64,000 nt of DNA from CAWELS01 sp964468205 (GTDB taxonomy: Bacteria > Acidobacteriota > Terriglobia > Bryobacterales > Bryobacteraceae). The translations under genes were made by a program, and so were the position numbers. Location: the NCBI GenBank assembly GCA_964468205.1, contig CAYXVG010000007.1, positions 101,192 to 165,191 on the forward strand, read 5' to 3'. Position 1 is the stretch's first letter; every line of letters starts with the position of its first letter. The notes below the pieces were generated by a model, which was not told where the DNA came from, did not search any database, and saw nothing but the letters and a program-made list of their open reading frames with translations. This document shows, piece after piece, positions 1 to 8,987 of this stretch.

Positions 1-1542
1 TCGGGAGCGACAAATCGCTGGCTCCGGGTGGCGCTCACCGGTCGCAAGGCTCCCAAGCTGGCGCCCGGCTCCGAAGTAGAGGTGAAAAGGGGCCTTCGGT
101 ACCAGAAAAAGGAATACCGCGGTTTCCCGCTGCTCTTCGGCCTGGGGCAGTCAACGCAGGTTGACACGGTCCGAATCACTTGGTCAAACGGCCTGATTCA
201 GAACACGACCGAACAGCCGTCAAACCAGGCCGTGACCTATGAGGAGGAAGAGCGGCTGAGCGGCTCGTGTCCAATGATCTGGACTTGGAACGGCCGTGGA
301 TTTGAATTCATCAGCGACGTCCTCGGGGTTGGGCCGCTTGGGGTGCGCATCGGCGAGAACGAGTTCTTCCCTGCCGACCACGACGAGTATGTGCAGTTGC
401 CGGAGGGCTCGCTCGCCCAACAGGACGGCCAGTTCGAAGTCCGGATGACCCAGGAACTAGCGGAAGTCGTCTACATGGACGAGGTGAAGCTGCTTGCCGT
501 GGACCACCCAAAAGAGATCGAGGTCTTCACGAATGAGCAATTCTCAGTGCCCCCCCCGGAATTCAAGCTGTGGGGCGTCAGTGAGCGAGTTCATCCTCGT
601 CGGGCCGTCGACGCAAAGGGCCAGGAAGTGCGGGCGAGGCTGGCCGCCAAGGACGGACTGTACGTGGATGGTTTCGAGCGGGCGGAACGGCGCGGCGTGG
701 CGCGGATGCACGCGCTCGAGCTGGACTTCGGCCACGGACCGGCTCCCGCAAATGACGCCGTGCTGGTGCTCAGCGGCTGGGTAGATTGGGCTGACGGCAG
801 CACATACCTGGGCAACTCGCAGGAGAATCCGCACGGATTAGTGATACCGTACTTACAGGTAAAGAATTCGCTAGGGGAATGGGAAACCGTGGTTGACCAG
901 ATGGGGATCCCCGCGGGGCTGCCAAAGACTGTGGTGGTGGATTTGCAAGGGAAATTCCTCTCCGATAGTCGACAGGTACGCATCGTCACCAACATGTGCC
1001 TGTTCTGGGACGAGATCTTCCTGGCTCTGAACGCAACGGAACCGGAGGCGCGGGTAACGGTTCTGCGCAGCGAGCAGGCAGACGTCCGGTTCCGCGGCTT
1101 CTCCCGCATTAAGGTGGATCCGGCCGGAGTGCAGCCGCAGTCGTTTTTCTATGACCGGCCCGAACCGGCGGCGATGTGGAACCAGACGCCCGGCATGTAT
1201 ACGCGCTATGGAGATGTGACGGGATTACTGGCGGCGGCGGACGACCGGTTTGTGGTCTATGGGGCTGGAGACGAGGTCCGGCTGCGGTTCGATTCGACCG
1301 CGCTACCGCCCCTCGAGAATGGTTGGATGCGGACGTTCGTGCTCGGGGTCGATGGCTGGGAAAAGGACCAAGACCCCAATACGATCACGTCGCAAAGCGT
1401 CGAACCGCTGCCGTTTCACGGGATGAGCCGGTATCCGTATCCGGCAGATGAGAGCCATCCCGATCCGGAGTACACGGCTGAGTACAACACGCGGCCGGCC
1501 CGCCAGCTTCTCAAGCCATTGGCTCGAGCCGCAAAGCCGTAA
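1..1542 (+). CDS. CRTAC1-family protein, C-terminal part (ASPIC/UnbV domain), 5' end outside window
   Basis: The frame is open from the first base, so the true start lies upstream and about 513 residues are visible. The first 75 or so residues match the ASPIC/UnbV module that closes CRTAC1-like proteins (NRWLRVALTG, then FGLGQ and the WSNG motif). The FG-GAP/VCBS propeller expected before it is missing because of the window edge. About 430 further residues follow that I cannot assign; they look beta-rich and extracytoplasmic. A homologous complete protein starts at 5501. The next gene, a multiheme cytochrome, starts 58 bases downstream on the same strand, so the two are probably co-transcribed. 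The family is exported; its biochemical role is not established. Confidence 0.75.
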   Translation, partial: SGATNRWLRVALTGRKAPKLAPGSEVEVKRGLRYQKKEYRGFPLLFGLGQSTQVDTVRITWSNGLIQNTTEQPSNQAVTYEEEERLSGSCPMIWTWNGRGFEFISDVLGVGPLGVRIGENEFFPADHDEYVQLPEGSLAQQDGQFEVRMTQELAEVVYMDEVKLLAVDHPKEIEVFTNEQFSVPPPEFKLWGVSERVHPRRAVDAKGQEVRARLAAKDGLYVDGFERAERRGVARMHALELDFGHGPAPANDAVLVLSGWVDWADGSTYLGNSQENPHGLVIPYLQVKNSLGEWETVVDQMGIPAGLPKTVVVDLQGKFLSDSRQVRIVTNMCLFWDEIFLALNATEPEARVTVLRSEQADVRFRGFSRIKVDPAGVQPQSFFYDRPEPAAMWNQTPGMYTRYGDVTGLLAAADDRFVVYGAGDEVRLRFDSTALPPLENGWMRTFVLGVDGWEKDQDPNTITSQSVEPLPFHGMSRYPYPADESHPDPEYTAEYNTRPARQLLKPLARAAKP

Positions 1543-1600
1543 CGAAGCATTGGTCAGCACGAATAGCGGATTGTGCTGGTAAGGTAAGCCTGAGGGGTTT

Positions 1601-4318
1601 ATGAAGCGCTGGGTTGGCTGGGCGGCGTTACTTCTAGGTGCGAATACTATCTATCTCGCGGTCACCGCGGCGCCGACGGTCTTCTACATGGCCAACGTGC
1701 TGGCGCACATACTCATCGGGACGGCGTTGGCAGCGGGTGTGGGGTGGCTCGTCTGGAGAAGTGGCGAGTTCCGGGAGCAGTTAAGCAAAGCTGCGCTGGG
1801 GTTGCTGGGTACATCGGTCGTCTGCGGACTCTATCTCGCGATATTTGGAAATGTGCGAGGCAACGCTTGGGCGCTGTGGGGACACATCGGATTCGGCGTA
1901 TCCGGCGTATTCTGGTTGACGGTTCGTTTGCGGAAGCGATTCCGGGCAGCGCCGGTTCTGGCCGGGTTAGCCGTCGCCGGGGTAATGGGCTGGGGCGTCT
2001 TGAATGGCGGCGGTGAACTCGAAGCGGAGGTCCGGAATCCGGAGTGGCCGCCGGCTTCAATGGATCAAGAAGGGGACGGTCCGGACGGACCCTTCTGGCC
2101 GTCGTCAGTGAAAACAAGCACTGGCGGACCCATCCCTTCGGACTTCTTTCTCAGTTCCGAGAAATGCGGCCAGTGCCACGAAGAGATCTTTGATCAGTGG
2201 AAGTCCTCCGCTCACCACTTCGCGTCCTTTAATAATCAGTTCTACCGGAAGTCGATCGAGCACATGCAGGAGGTAACTGGGTCGACCCAGTCATCGAAGT
2301 GGTGCGCCGGATGCCATGACCACGCGGTACTGTTTTCCGGCAAATGGGAGCAACCAATCGCCGGACAAATGGATACCCCTGAGGCGCAGGCCGGGCTCGG
2401 ATGCATCTCTTGTCACTCGATTGTTCATGTGGAGGGCACTATGGGCAACGGAGGCTTCACAATCGAGTACCCGGAGATTCATGAACTCGCCGCAAGCGAG
2501 AATCCTGTGATCGAGCGCCTCGTCGACTATCTCACCTATATGGAGCCAGAGCCGCACCGGCGAACCTTCCTGAAGCCATTCATGAGTTCGAGCGAGTTCT
2601 GTTCAGCGTGCCACAAGGTGCACCTGGATCAACCGGTGAACAACTACCGTTGGCTGCGGGGATTCAACAGCTATGACAACTGGCAGGCAAGCGGCGTCTC
2701 AGGCCAGGGCGCGCGTTCCTTTTACTATCCCGCGGAGCCGCTTGGGTGCGCCGACTGCCATATGCCTCTGGTACCGGCGAAAGACCCGTCCGCCCGAAAC
2801 GGCATGGTTCATTCGCACCGCTTTCCCGGTGCGAATACGGCCCTCGCCCACGTGAATCAAGACACCAAACAGATGGAGATAACCCAGGAATTTCTGAAGT
2901 CGGGATTCATCAAAGTGGATATCTTCGCGGCATCGCCAGTGGAAGACGAAGGCCTGCAGATGGTGCGCCGGAGCGGTGAGGGAATCGAGGCGATGACGAC
3001 GTTCGCCGTGGGTGAAGAGGCGCAACAGCCGCAGCAAATCACGATTCGTGAAGTCGGCAACGTAACGGCGCCTCTCGGCAAGTCCGGCCCGGTTTTTCAG
3101 CCGGGAGACGCTCTGCGGGTGGACGTGGTGGTACGGACACTGCGGATCGGACACTTCTTCCCTTCCGGTACGGTCGACTCGTTTGACGTGTGGATCGAAT
3201 TAACCGGTGAGGACGGCGCGGGCAGACCGGTGTTCCGGAGCGGTCACCTGCAAGAGGACGGCGCTGTAGACCCAGGCGCGCACTTCTACCGGAGTTTCAT
3301 GCTCGACGGCGCGGGAAACGAAATCAACAAACGCAATGCGTGGCAGGCGCGTAGCGTCCTTTACGCCCGGCTGATTCCGCCTGGTGCGGCCGACGTGGTC
3401 CGCTACCGGCTACGAATTCCAGAGGATGCTCAGGGCCCGATCACATTGAAGGCGCGGCTACTCCACCGGAAGTTCACGCATTACTACACTCAGTATTCTT
3501 ATGCCGGGAAACCCCTCAACGAGGACGCGAACGTTCATCATGACAGTCGTGAGTGGTCATTCTCGGCGGACAATATTCCGGGAAACGTGGCCGGAAAGAT
3601 CAAGGACCGGATTCCCGATCTTCCAATCACAAGCCTGGCGGAAGACGAAGTACACCTCGAGTTCGGACCACCCGGGAAACAGAGAGAGTGGCGGCAGGTC
3701 GTCGAGGCCGGGGACTGGGTACGCTGGAATGATTGGGGCATCGGAATGCTGCTGCAAGGCGACTTGAAGGGCGCCGAGTTCGCTTTCCGCAAGGCGGCCA
3801 AAGCGGACCCATCGCGGGCGGACGGCTGGCTGAACGTCGCGCGCGCGCTCATCCAGGAAGGCGAAATCGAACAGGCGAAACCGTTCCTCGCGAAGGCCAA
3901 GGAACTGGGACCGGATTTCGCGCGCGTCGACTTCTTTCAAGCGATGGCGCATAAGGCGGAGGGTGATTACGAGTCCGCGCTCGTATCGCTCGAACATGTG
4001 CGGCGGAGTTATCCGAGGGACCGGGTGGCGCTGAACCAGATCGGCGTGGTGCGCTTCCGGCTGCGGGACTACGAGGGCGCCGTGAAGGCTCTGCGAGAGG
4101 TGCTGGCGATCGATCCGGAAGACCTGCAGGCGCACTATACACTGATGCTGGCCTACCGCGGGCTGGGCGACCGCGACGCCGCCGCGCGTTCCCAGGAGTT
4201 GTTCATGCGGTTCAAGGCGGACGAAAGTTCACAGCGCCTGACAGCCCGGATGCGCCGGTTGAGTCCGGAAGCCAACAACGAGCGGCAGCCGATTCACGAG
4301 CACGTGAGCGCGGAGTAG
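1601..4318 (+). CDS. membrane-anchored pentaheme cytochrome c with C-terminal TPR domain
   Basis: This 905-residue protein has about four hydrophobic segments in residues 1-130. An extracytoplasmic region follows with five CXXCH haem-binding motifs at roughly residues 188, 234, 267, 333 and 382 (CGQCH, CAGCH, CISCH, CSACH, CADCH). The CGQCHEEIFDQWKSSAHH context is typical of cytochrome c554-like multihaem proteins. After a beta-rich middle part, residues about 700-880 are TPR repeats (for example the GWLNVARALIQEGE helix pair). GAGGGG just upstream supports the ATG at 1601. The role is probably extracytoplasmic electron transfer; the donor and acceptor are unknown. The haem plus TPR fusion and the CRTAC1 neighbour recur in soil Acidobacteriota (family knowledge). 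Haem number is seen directly, function is inferred. Confidence 0.8.
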   Translation: MKRWVGWAALLLGANTIYLAVTAAPTVFYMANVLAHILIGTALAAGVGWLVWRSGEFREQLSKAALGLLGTSVVCGLYLAIFGNVRGNAWALWGHIGFGVSGVFWLTVRLRKRFRAAPVLAGLAVAGVMGWGVLNGGGELEAEVRNPEWPPASMDQEGDGPDGPFWPSSVKTSTGGPIPSDFFLSSEKCGQCHEEIFDQWKSSAHHFASFNNQFYRKSIEHMQEVTGSTQSSKWCAGCHDHAVLFSGKWEQPIAGQMDTPEAQAGLGCISCHSIVHVEGTMGNGGFTIEYPEIHELAASENPVIERLVDYLTYMEPEPHRRTFLKPFMSSSEFCSACHKVHLDQPVNNYRWLRGFNSYDNWQASGVSGQGARSFYYPAEPLGCADCHMPLVPAKDPSARNGMVHSHRFPGANTALAHVNQDTKQMEITQEFLKSGFIKVDIFAASPVEDEGLQMVRRSGEGIEAMTTFAVGEEAQQPQQITIREVGNVTAPLGKSGPVFQPGDALRVDVVVRTLRIGHFFPSGTVDSFDVWIELTGEDGAGRPVFRSGHLQEDGAVDPGAHFYRSFMLDGAGNEINKRNAWQARSVLYARLIPPGAADVVRYRLRIPEDAQGPITLKARLLHRKFTHYYTQYSYAGKPLNEDANVHHDSREWSFSADNIPGNVAGKIKDRIPDLPITSLAEDEVHLEFGPPGKQREWRQVVEAGDWVRWNDWGIGMLLQGDLKGAEFAFRKAAKADPSRADGWLNVARALIQEGEIEQAKPFLAKAKELGPDFARVDFFQAMAHKAEGDYESALVSLEHVRRSYPRDRVALNQIGVVRFRLRDYEGAVKALREVLAIDPEDLQAHYTLMLAYRGLGDRDAAARSQELFMRFKADESSQRLTARMRRLSPEANNERQPIHEHVSAE

Positions 4319-4372
4319 GGGGCACATTGAAGACTCTCCACGCGGCGAAAGCACGCCTTGGTGCAGTTTTGG

Positions 4373-4438
4373 ACATTCCCACCTGCGTAAGGTAGCCCCC
4401 TAAGATAGTCTTGAGTGTTCCCGCTTGCACGAGGCTGC
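4373..4438. repeat. imperfect 24-bp direct repeat, possible transposon-end remnant
   Basis: Two related 24-base units start at 4373 (ACATTCCCACCTGC...) and 4415 (GTGTTCCCGCTTGC...), 42 bases apart. They match at 14 of 24 positions and nearly all differences are transitions. The surrounding interval 4319-4468 has no gene. Multiple short terminal repeats containing TTCCCACCT are a feature of some IS21-family ends, but no transposase is nearby, so this is only a suggestion. Confidence 0.25.
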
Positions 4439-4468
4439 GCTGTGGGGCGGCTTTGAGTCTCTCCTCGT

Positions 4469-4969
4469 TCATTCGGGTAGCGGCTCGAAGATTCCTGCCT
4501 CGCGGTTTTTGCGGACCCGGTCATGCGGGAAGTAACGGCCGTTCATGGCGATGTAGACGCCGGGCGGGAGAGTCTGCACAAAAGCGAGCGCGCTGCCGAG
4601 GTTGAAGAGCCCGTCGGAGGATCCGAACATGTAGGGGATCATGGCGCCGGTGAGGACAATGGTCTTACCGGAGATGTGCTCCGCGAGGTAGCGGGCCGTT
4701 TCCACCATTGTGTCCGTGCCATGGGTGATGACGATGCGGGATGTGGGAGCACGGCCGCACTGGTCGGCGATGACGGCGCGGTCCTCGTCGCGGAGTTCGA
4801 GGCTATCCACCATCATTAGCGTGCGGTACTCGACGCTGCACTTCGACCGTCCCTTGGCGAGCATCTCGGGCAGGTGGGAATCTTTGAAATAGAGTTCGCC
4901 GGTGAGTTCGTTGTATTCTTTGTCGAAAGTCCCGCCGGTAATGAGGATGCGGATCTTCTCTTCGGGCAT
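4469..4969 (-). CDS. single-domain asparaginase-like protein
   Basis: The product has 166 residues from ATG at 4969 (MPEEKIRILITGGTFDKEYN). The N-terminal TGGT motif and the HGTDT motif around residue 85 correspond to the two catalytic threonine motifs of L-asparaginases, and TGAM follows as in the family. Normal type I/II asparaginases have about 330 residues in two domains; here only the N-terminal catalytic domain is present and the protein ends cleanly. Short stand-alone asparaginase-domain proteins of this length are known. Asparagine hydrolysis in the cytoplasm is therefore plausible but not certain. The STAS gene lies upstream on the same strand with an 81-base gap. Confidence 0.7.
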   Translation of the reverse strand: MPEEKIRILITGGTFDKEYNELTGELYFKDSHLPEMLAKGRSKCSVEYRTLMMVDSLELRDEDRAVIADQCGRAPTSRIVITHGTDTMVETARYLAEHISGKTIVLTGAMIPYMFGSSDGLFNLGSALAFVQTLPPGVYIAMNGRYFPHDRVRKNREAGIFEPLPE

Positions 4970-5050
4970 GGCTGAGTACAGGATCGCATGGAAGCAGACG
5001 GCCGATTCAACAGGCGGATGGAACGGATTGGAGCAGATCCACAATGCCCG

Positions 5051-5395
5051 TTATTGCCTGAGAGCGGCGATAGCGGCGTCCACCGAGTCATCAAGCTTCA
5101 GGAGTTGCAGGACATTTGTGATACGGAAGATCTTGACAATTTCTTCCCGGGTTCCGGCGAGCCGGAATGCGCCGCTGGCGTCGTTGGTCTTCGCGACCGC
5201 GCTGACGAGGATGCCGATACCGGCGCTGTCAACATACTCCACTTTCGTCATATCCATCACGATCTTCTTCTCGCCGCGATCGAGGAGGCCGTCAATGGCG
5301 CGCCGGACGCTCATTCCCTCGCTTCCGAGGACGAGACGCCCATCGAGTTCGAGGGCGGTGATGTCCGGTTCGATGGGTTTCTGTTGGATATTCAC
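5051..5395 (-). CDS. STAS-domain anti-sigma factor antagonist
   Basis: This 114-residue protein starts at the GTG at 5395, chosen because GGGAGGA sits 4-5 bases upstream; an ATG 51 bases further up has no such site. The sequence is a single STAS domain with the DSAGIG motif that carries the phosphorylatable serine of SpoIIAA/RsbV-type proteins. Such proteins bind an anti-sigma kinase of the RsbW type and release a sigma factor when dephosphorylated. No partner kinase, phosphatase or sigma factor is encoded nearby, so the regulon cannot be read from context. Confidence 0.8.
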   Translation of the reverse strand: MNIQQKPIEPDITALELDGRLVLGSEGMSVRRAIDGLLDRGEKKIVMDMTKVEYVDSAGIGILVSAVAKTNDASGAFRLAGTREEIVKIFRITNVLQLLKLDDSVDAAIAALRQ

Positions 5396-5500
5396 GAGTC
5401 CTCCCGGATAATGGAGTAGGATAGCTAAGTCTGGGAGATTGCGCAAGCGGACCAGGGAAAAGGTACATTCCTTGTAAGTTATAGGTTACACTGGGTTTAA

Positions 5501-7144
5501 ATGAGGGGCTTCGTTCAGTTGGCGGTATTAGTCGGGTTGTGTGTCACAGGCGTTTCGGCAGAGATTCGTTTCACCGATGTCACTACTGGAGCCGGTCTGA
5601 AGTTCCGGCACAACGCCGGCAAATCTGGCCAGAAATGGTTGCCGGAGACGATGGGGTCCGGATGCGCATTCTTCGATGCCGACGGAGACGGTTGGCTGGA
5701 TATTCTGCTTATCAACTCCCGGGACTGGAAGCCAGCCGGACGCAAGTCTCTCCCCGCTCTGTACCGCAATAACCGCGACGGAACGTTCACTGACATCACG
5801 CGGGGTAGCGGTCTGGACGTTGAGGGATTTGGGCTTGGCGTGGCGGTTGCGGATTTCGACAATGACGGGCGGGAAGACCTCTACATCACGAACATGGGAG
5901 GTGACCGCCTCTTCCGAAACGAAGGCGGCGGCAAGTTCCGCGACGTGACTAAAGCCGCTGGCTTGGCAAACAACGGCTTCTCCGCCAGTGCCGCGTGGCT
6001 GGACTACGACAAGGACGGCCTCGCAGATTTGTTCGTAGCCAACTACGTGGCTTGGACCGCCGAGGGGGACCTGTGGTGCTCGCTTGACGGTGCGACAAAA
6101 TCGTACTGCACACCAGAGTCTTACAACGGTGTCCCAAGCAAGCTTTACCGCAATCTCGGCGGCGGGAAGTTCGCCGATGTCAGCGCGAAGGCGGGAGTGG
6201 ACAACCCAACCAGCAAGAGCCTCGGCGTGGCCGTCTTTGACTACAACACCGACGGGTGGCCCGACATCTTCGTGGCGAACGACACCGAACCGAATAAACT
6301 CTACAAGAATAACGGAGACGGGACCTTCAGCGAGGAGGGAATAGGCGCCGGCGTGGCCTACAGCGAGGACGGTGTCGCTCGTGGGGCGATGGGAGTGGAC
6401 GCGGCGGACTATGACCGTAGCGGGCGGCCGCATTTGCTCGTTGGCAACTTTTCGAATCAGATGGTAGGTCTTTACCGGAACGAGGGCAACGATCTGTTCG
6501 TGGACGAGGCGCCGCGCTCCAATGTCGGCAAGAACAGCCTCTTGACACTGGCTTTCGGGGCGTTCTTCTTCGACTACGACCTCGATGGCTGGCTTGACAT
6601 TTTCGTTGCGAACGGCCATATCGAGGAGGAAGTGGAAAACGTCCAGCCAAAGGTGACCTACGCTCAGCCGCCGCATCTATTTCGCAATCTTGGCGGCGGT
6701 AAGTTCGCGGAGGTCACAGCGACGTTGGGAACCGACTTCTCCCGGCCGCTGGTAGCCCGGGGCGCGGCTTACGGAGATTACGACCGTGACGGCGATCTGG
6801 ATCTGCTGGTAACCACGAATGACGGGCCGGCTTACCTCTATCGGAACGACGGCGGTAACGAGAGTAACTGGTTGACAGTGCAACTGCGGGGAATACAGTC
6901 CAACAACAGTGCGCTTGGCGCGGTGGTGCGGGTGAAAAGCGAGGGTGGAGAGCAGTGGCAGATGGTGAAAAGCGGCTCAAGCTACTGTTCCCAGAGCCAG
7001 CTCGCACTGACGTTTGGCCTGGCCAAGAACCCCGAGGCAGAGGTTACAGTGGAATGGCCCAGCGGCCGGGTGGAAAAGCTGGGTACGATGAAGGCAAACC
7101 GCTGGCTGCGGGTGGTGGAAGGGAAGGGCGCGCAACCGGATTAG
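5501..7144 (+). CDS. CRTAC1-family FG-GAP/VCBS repeat protein with ASPIC/UnbV domain
   Basis: This complete 547-residue protein has an N-terminal signal peptide (hydrophobic to about VSA, residue 20). It carries seven calcium-loop FG-GAP/VCBS motifs of the form DxDxDGxxD (DADGDGWLD, DFDNDGRED, DYDKDGLAD, DYNTDGWPD, a degenerate DYDRSGRPH, DYDLDGWLD, DYDRDGDLD), predicting a seven-bladed propeller. Residues about 455-540 form the ASPIC/UnbV domain ending in EWPSGRVEKLG. It is paralogous to the truncated gene at the window start. The downstream DUF1080 gene begins 14 bases after the stop and is probably in the same transcript. The family is exported and has no firmly known activity. Confidence 0.85.
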   Translation: MRGFVQLAVLVGLCVTGVSAEIRFTDVTTGAGLKFRHNAGKSGQKWLPETMGSGCAFFDADGDGWLDILLINSRDWKPAGRKSLPALYRNNRDGTFTDITRGSGLDVEGFGLGVAVADFDNDGREDLYITNMGGDRLFRNEGGGKFRDVTKAAGLANNGFSASAAWLDYDKDGLADLFVANYVAWTAEGDLWCSLDGATKSYCTPESYNGVPSKLYRNLGGGKFADVSAKAGVDNPTSKSLGVAVFDYNTDGWPDIFVANDTEPNKLYKNNGDGTFSEEGIGAGVAYSEDGVARGAMGVDAADYDRSGRPHLLVGNFSNQMVGLYRNEGNDLFVDEAPRSNVGKNSLLTLAFGAFFFDYDLDGWLDIFVANGHIEEEVENVQPKVTYAQPPHLFRNLGGGKFAEVTATLGTDFSRPLVARGAAYGDYDRDGDLDLLVTTNDGPAYLYRNDGGNESNWLTVQLRGIQSNNSALGAVVRVKSEGGEQWQMVKSGSSYCSQSQLALTFGLAKNPEAEVTVEWPSGRVEKLGTMKANRWLRVVEGKGAQPD

Positions 7145-7158
7145 AATGGACAGACATC

Positions 7159-8097
7159 ATGATACGCGTATTCTGTCTGTTCTTCATCATTCTGTCCATG
7201 CCTCTCTGGGCCGCGAATCCTTTCCTGGGTGACTGGGCGCTGACTACGGATGACGGCGGCGCCGTCTGGCTCGGTGTGGATGAACAGGGCGGGAAGCTGT
7301 CTGCCGGTCTCATGTGGCGGGGCGGCGGCATCCGCCGCGCCGAAAACCCGGCGATTCGTGGCGGGAAGCTGCATTTCGAAACGGTCCGCAATGCGGGCGG
7401 ACAAAAGCTCATCGAGAAGTTCGAGGCCAGCGTGGACGGCGACGTAATGACCCTCCGCCTTGTCAGTCCATCGCAAGTAACCACCACCGGAAAACGCCAG
7501 CCTACCTTGCCTTCAGCGCCGCACCTGGATGAGGTGAGCTGGGGCGAGCCGGTGCAACTCTTCAATGGCAGGGATATCGCACGATGGCGGCTCACCAATC
7601 CCCGAGCGGCGAATGGCTGGTCAGTGAAAGACGGCATCCTGGTCAACAGTACGCCCGGCCGCCACGGGACCCCGCGCGTTCGTTACGGGAATCTGCGCAC
7701 CGACGCTGAGTTCGAGGATTTCCGTCTAAGCTTCGATGCAAGGTTGCCTGAGAAGGGCAACAGCGGAGTCTACCTCAGAGGGATCTATGAAGTGCAGGTC
7801 GCCCCGCGCGGCGATGGCCGTCCGAGTCCTCACGGCGCTGGCTCGATCTTCGGGCGCATCACCCCTTCGTCGAATGCCGCCAAGCCGGCGGGAGAGTGGC
7901 AAAACTACGAGGTGACGCTGGTGGACCGGCACGTAACGGTGATACTGAACGGCGTTACCGTGATTGACAACCAGCCGCTCCGGGGCTGTACGGGCGGGGC
8001 GTTGTGGTCTGACGTCGAGCGCCCGGGGCCGATCTACTTGCAGGGCGACCATACGGACGTGGAATATCGGAACATCGTGCTGCGGCCCCGGCGCTGA
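7159..8097 (+). CDS. secreted DUF1080 (3-keto-disaccharide hydrolase-like) protein
   Basis: The product has 312 residues from ATG at 7159; a longer in-frame start would reach back into the preceding gene. A signal peptide ends near PLWAA. Residues about 20-115 form an N-terminal beta domain of unknown role, followed by a DUF1080 concanavalin-like fold (VQLFNGRDIARWR, then GNSGVYLRGIYEVQV). DUF1080 members include 3-keto-glycoside hydrolases that act after a Gfo/Idh/MocA dehydrogenase; a Tat-exported member of that dehydrogenase family lies at 10821-11993. Hydrolysis of a 3-keto sugar in the periplasm is the best guess, and the substrate is unknown. A second DUF1080 gene lies at 22789. Confidence 0.75.
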   Translation: MIRVFCLFFIILSMPLWAANPFLGDWALTTDDGGAVWLGVDEQGGKLSAGLMWRGGGIRRAENPAIRGGKLHFETVRNAGGQKLIEKFEASVDGDVMTLRLVSPSQVTTTGKRQPTLPSAPHLDEVSWGEPVQLFNGRDIARWRLTNPRAANGWSVKDGILVNSTPGRHGTPRVRYGNLRTDAEFEDFRLSFDARLPEKGNSGVYLRGIYEVQVAPRGDGRPSPHGAGSIFGRITPSSNAAKPAGEWQNYEVTLVDRHVTVILNGVTVIDNQPLRGCTGGALWSDVERPGPIYLQGDHTDVEYRNIVLRPRR

Positions 8098-8168
8098 GGG
8101 GAGTCGCGCGGGAAGTTAAAGGTATGGCGATTGAGGGCCGCCCGGTGAGCCGGTACACCTGCGCGACA

Positions 8169-8987
8169 TCAACTCATGCGATTGACGAGCGGCGTGCGGT
8201 AGATTTCGCCCGTGTACGGAGAGCAGAAGTAGAGCATCCGCTGCCAGATCGTTAGGCCGTGGGGAACGATTATCTTGCCGTCCTTCTCGGGGGTGTCGAA
8301 CGGGAGCATGTGCTGCTTGATGATCTTACCGCTCGCGGCGTCCATCTTAAAAAAAGAACGGGAGTTGCCGTCGGCGCACCACAAGAAGCCGTCAGGGTCG
8401 ATGACGCAGCCCTGGGGACGGATTCCCGGCGCAGCCAGTTCCCGCAGCACAGAGCCATCCTGGCCCCGGACGACGATAATCCGGGCTGCCGCCGGGACCG
8501 CGCAGTAGAGTTCACCACGGATCCAGGCCAGGCCCTGAACGCCAATATCTCGCATGTACTCGCCAGGCAGGCCCCACTTCGGAATGCCTACCCCGGGCGC
8601 ATCAAACACATACTTCTGTCTGGCTAATTCGAAATCAACCTTTCCCCCTTCGTCCAGGAACTCAATGCGAATGAGTTTCTTACCCTCCTCGCCGGCAATC
8701 CAGACGCCGACCTCATCGGACTCGATGGCCGTTGGCCGGACCGTGCCCGTCTGTATCTCGGCCTTGATCTGTCCTTGAAAGCTCATCAGGTAGGCGTTCG
8801 CCGTCTCGCCGTCCACCAGCCAAATGCCGTCGCGCGTGGCCTTGATCCCCATGGGACGCGAAACGGGCGCCTCGTAGCGCCGGTCCACCCGGTCGGCCAC
8901 GGTGGTCGGAAACGTGGACTGGGCCAGCAAAGTCGATGCGGGCGCTCCAGCGGCCAAAAACCGCAAGGCCGTGCGACGGTTCAGCAT
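8169..8987 (-). CDS. Tat-exported beta-propeller (SMP-30/NHL-like) protein
   Basis: The protein has 272 residues from ATG at 8987, chosen because MLNRRTALRFLAAGAP is a twin-arginine signal; the frame stays open 14 codons further upstream. The mature part has repeated short beta-strand units (DGIWLVDGE, EVGVWIAGEE, DGFLWCADGNS) like a six-bladed SMP-30/NHL propeller. Members of this fold include lactonases and scaffold proteins, and no metal-binding catalytic set could be assigned with confidence. It faces the DUF1080 gene tail to tail. Confidence 0.6.
   Translation of the reverse strand: MLNRRTALRFLAAGAPASTLLAQSTFPTTVADRVDRRYEAPVSRPMGIKATRDGIWLVDGETANAYLMSFQGQIKAEIQTGTVRPTAIESDEVGVWIAGEEGKKLIRIEFLDEGGKVDFELARQKYVFDAPGVGIPKWGLPGEYMRDIGVQGLAWIRGELYCAVPAAARIIVVRGQDGSVLRELAAPGIRPQGCVIDPDGFLWCADGNSRSFFKMDAASGKIIKQHMLPFDTPEKDGKIIVPHGLTIWQRMLYFCSPYTGEIYRTPLVNRMS

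Noticed and set aside
5528..6676. 382-codon open frame on the minus strand
   Set aside because: It lies opposite the FG-GAP repeats; the complement of calcium-loop codons gives an open frame. No family pattern or ribosome-binding site.
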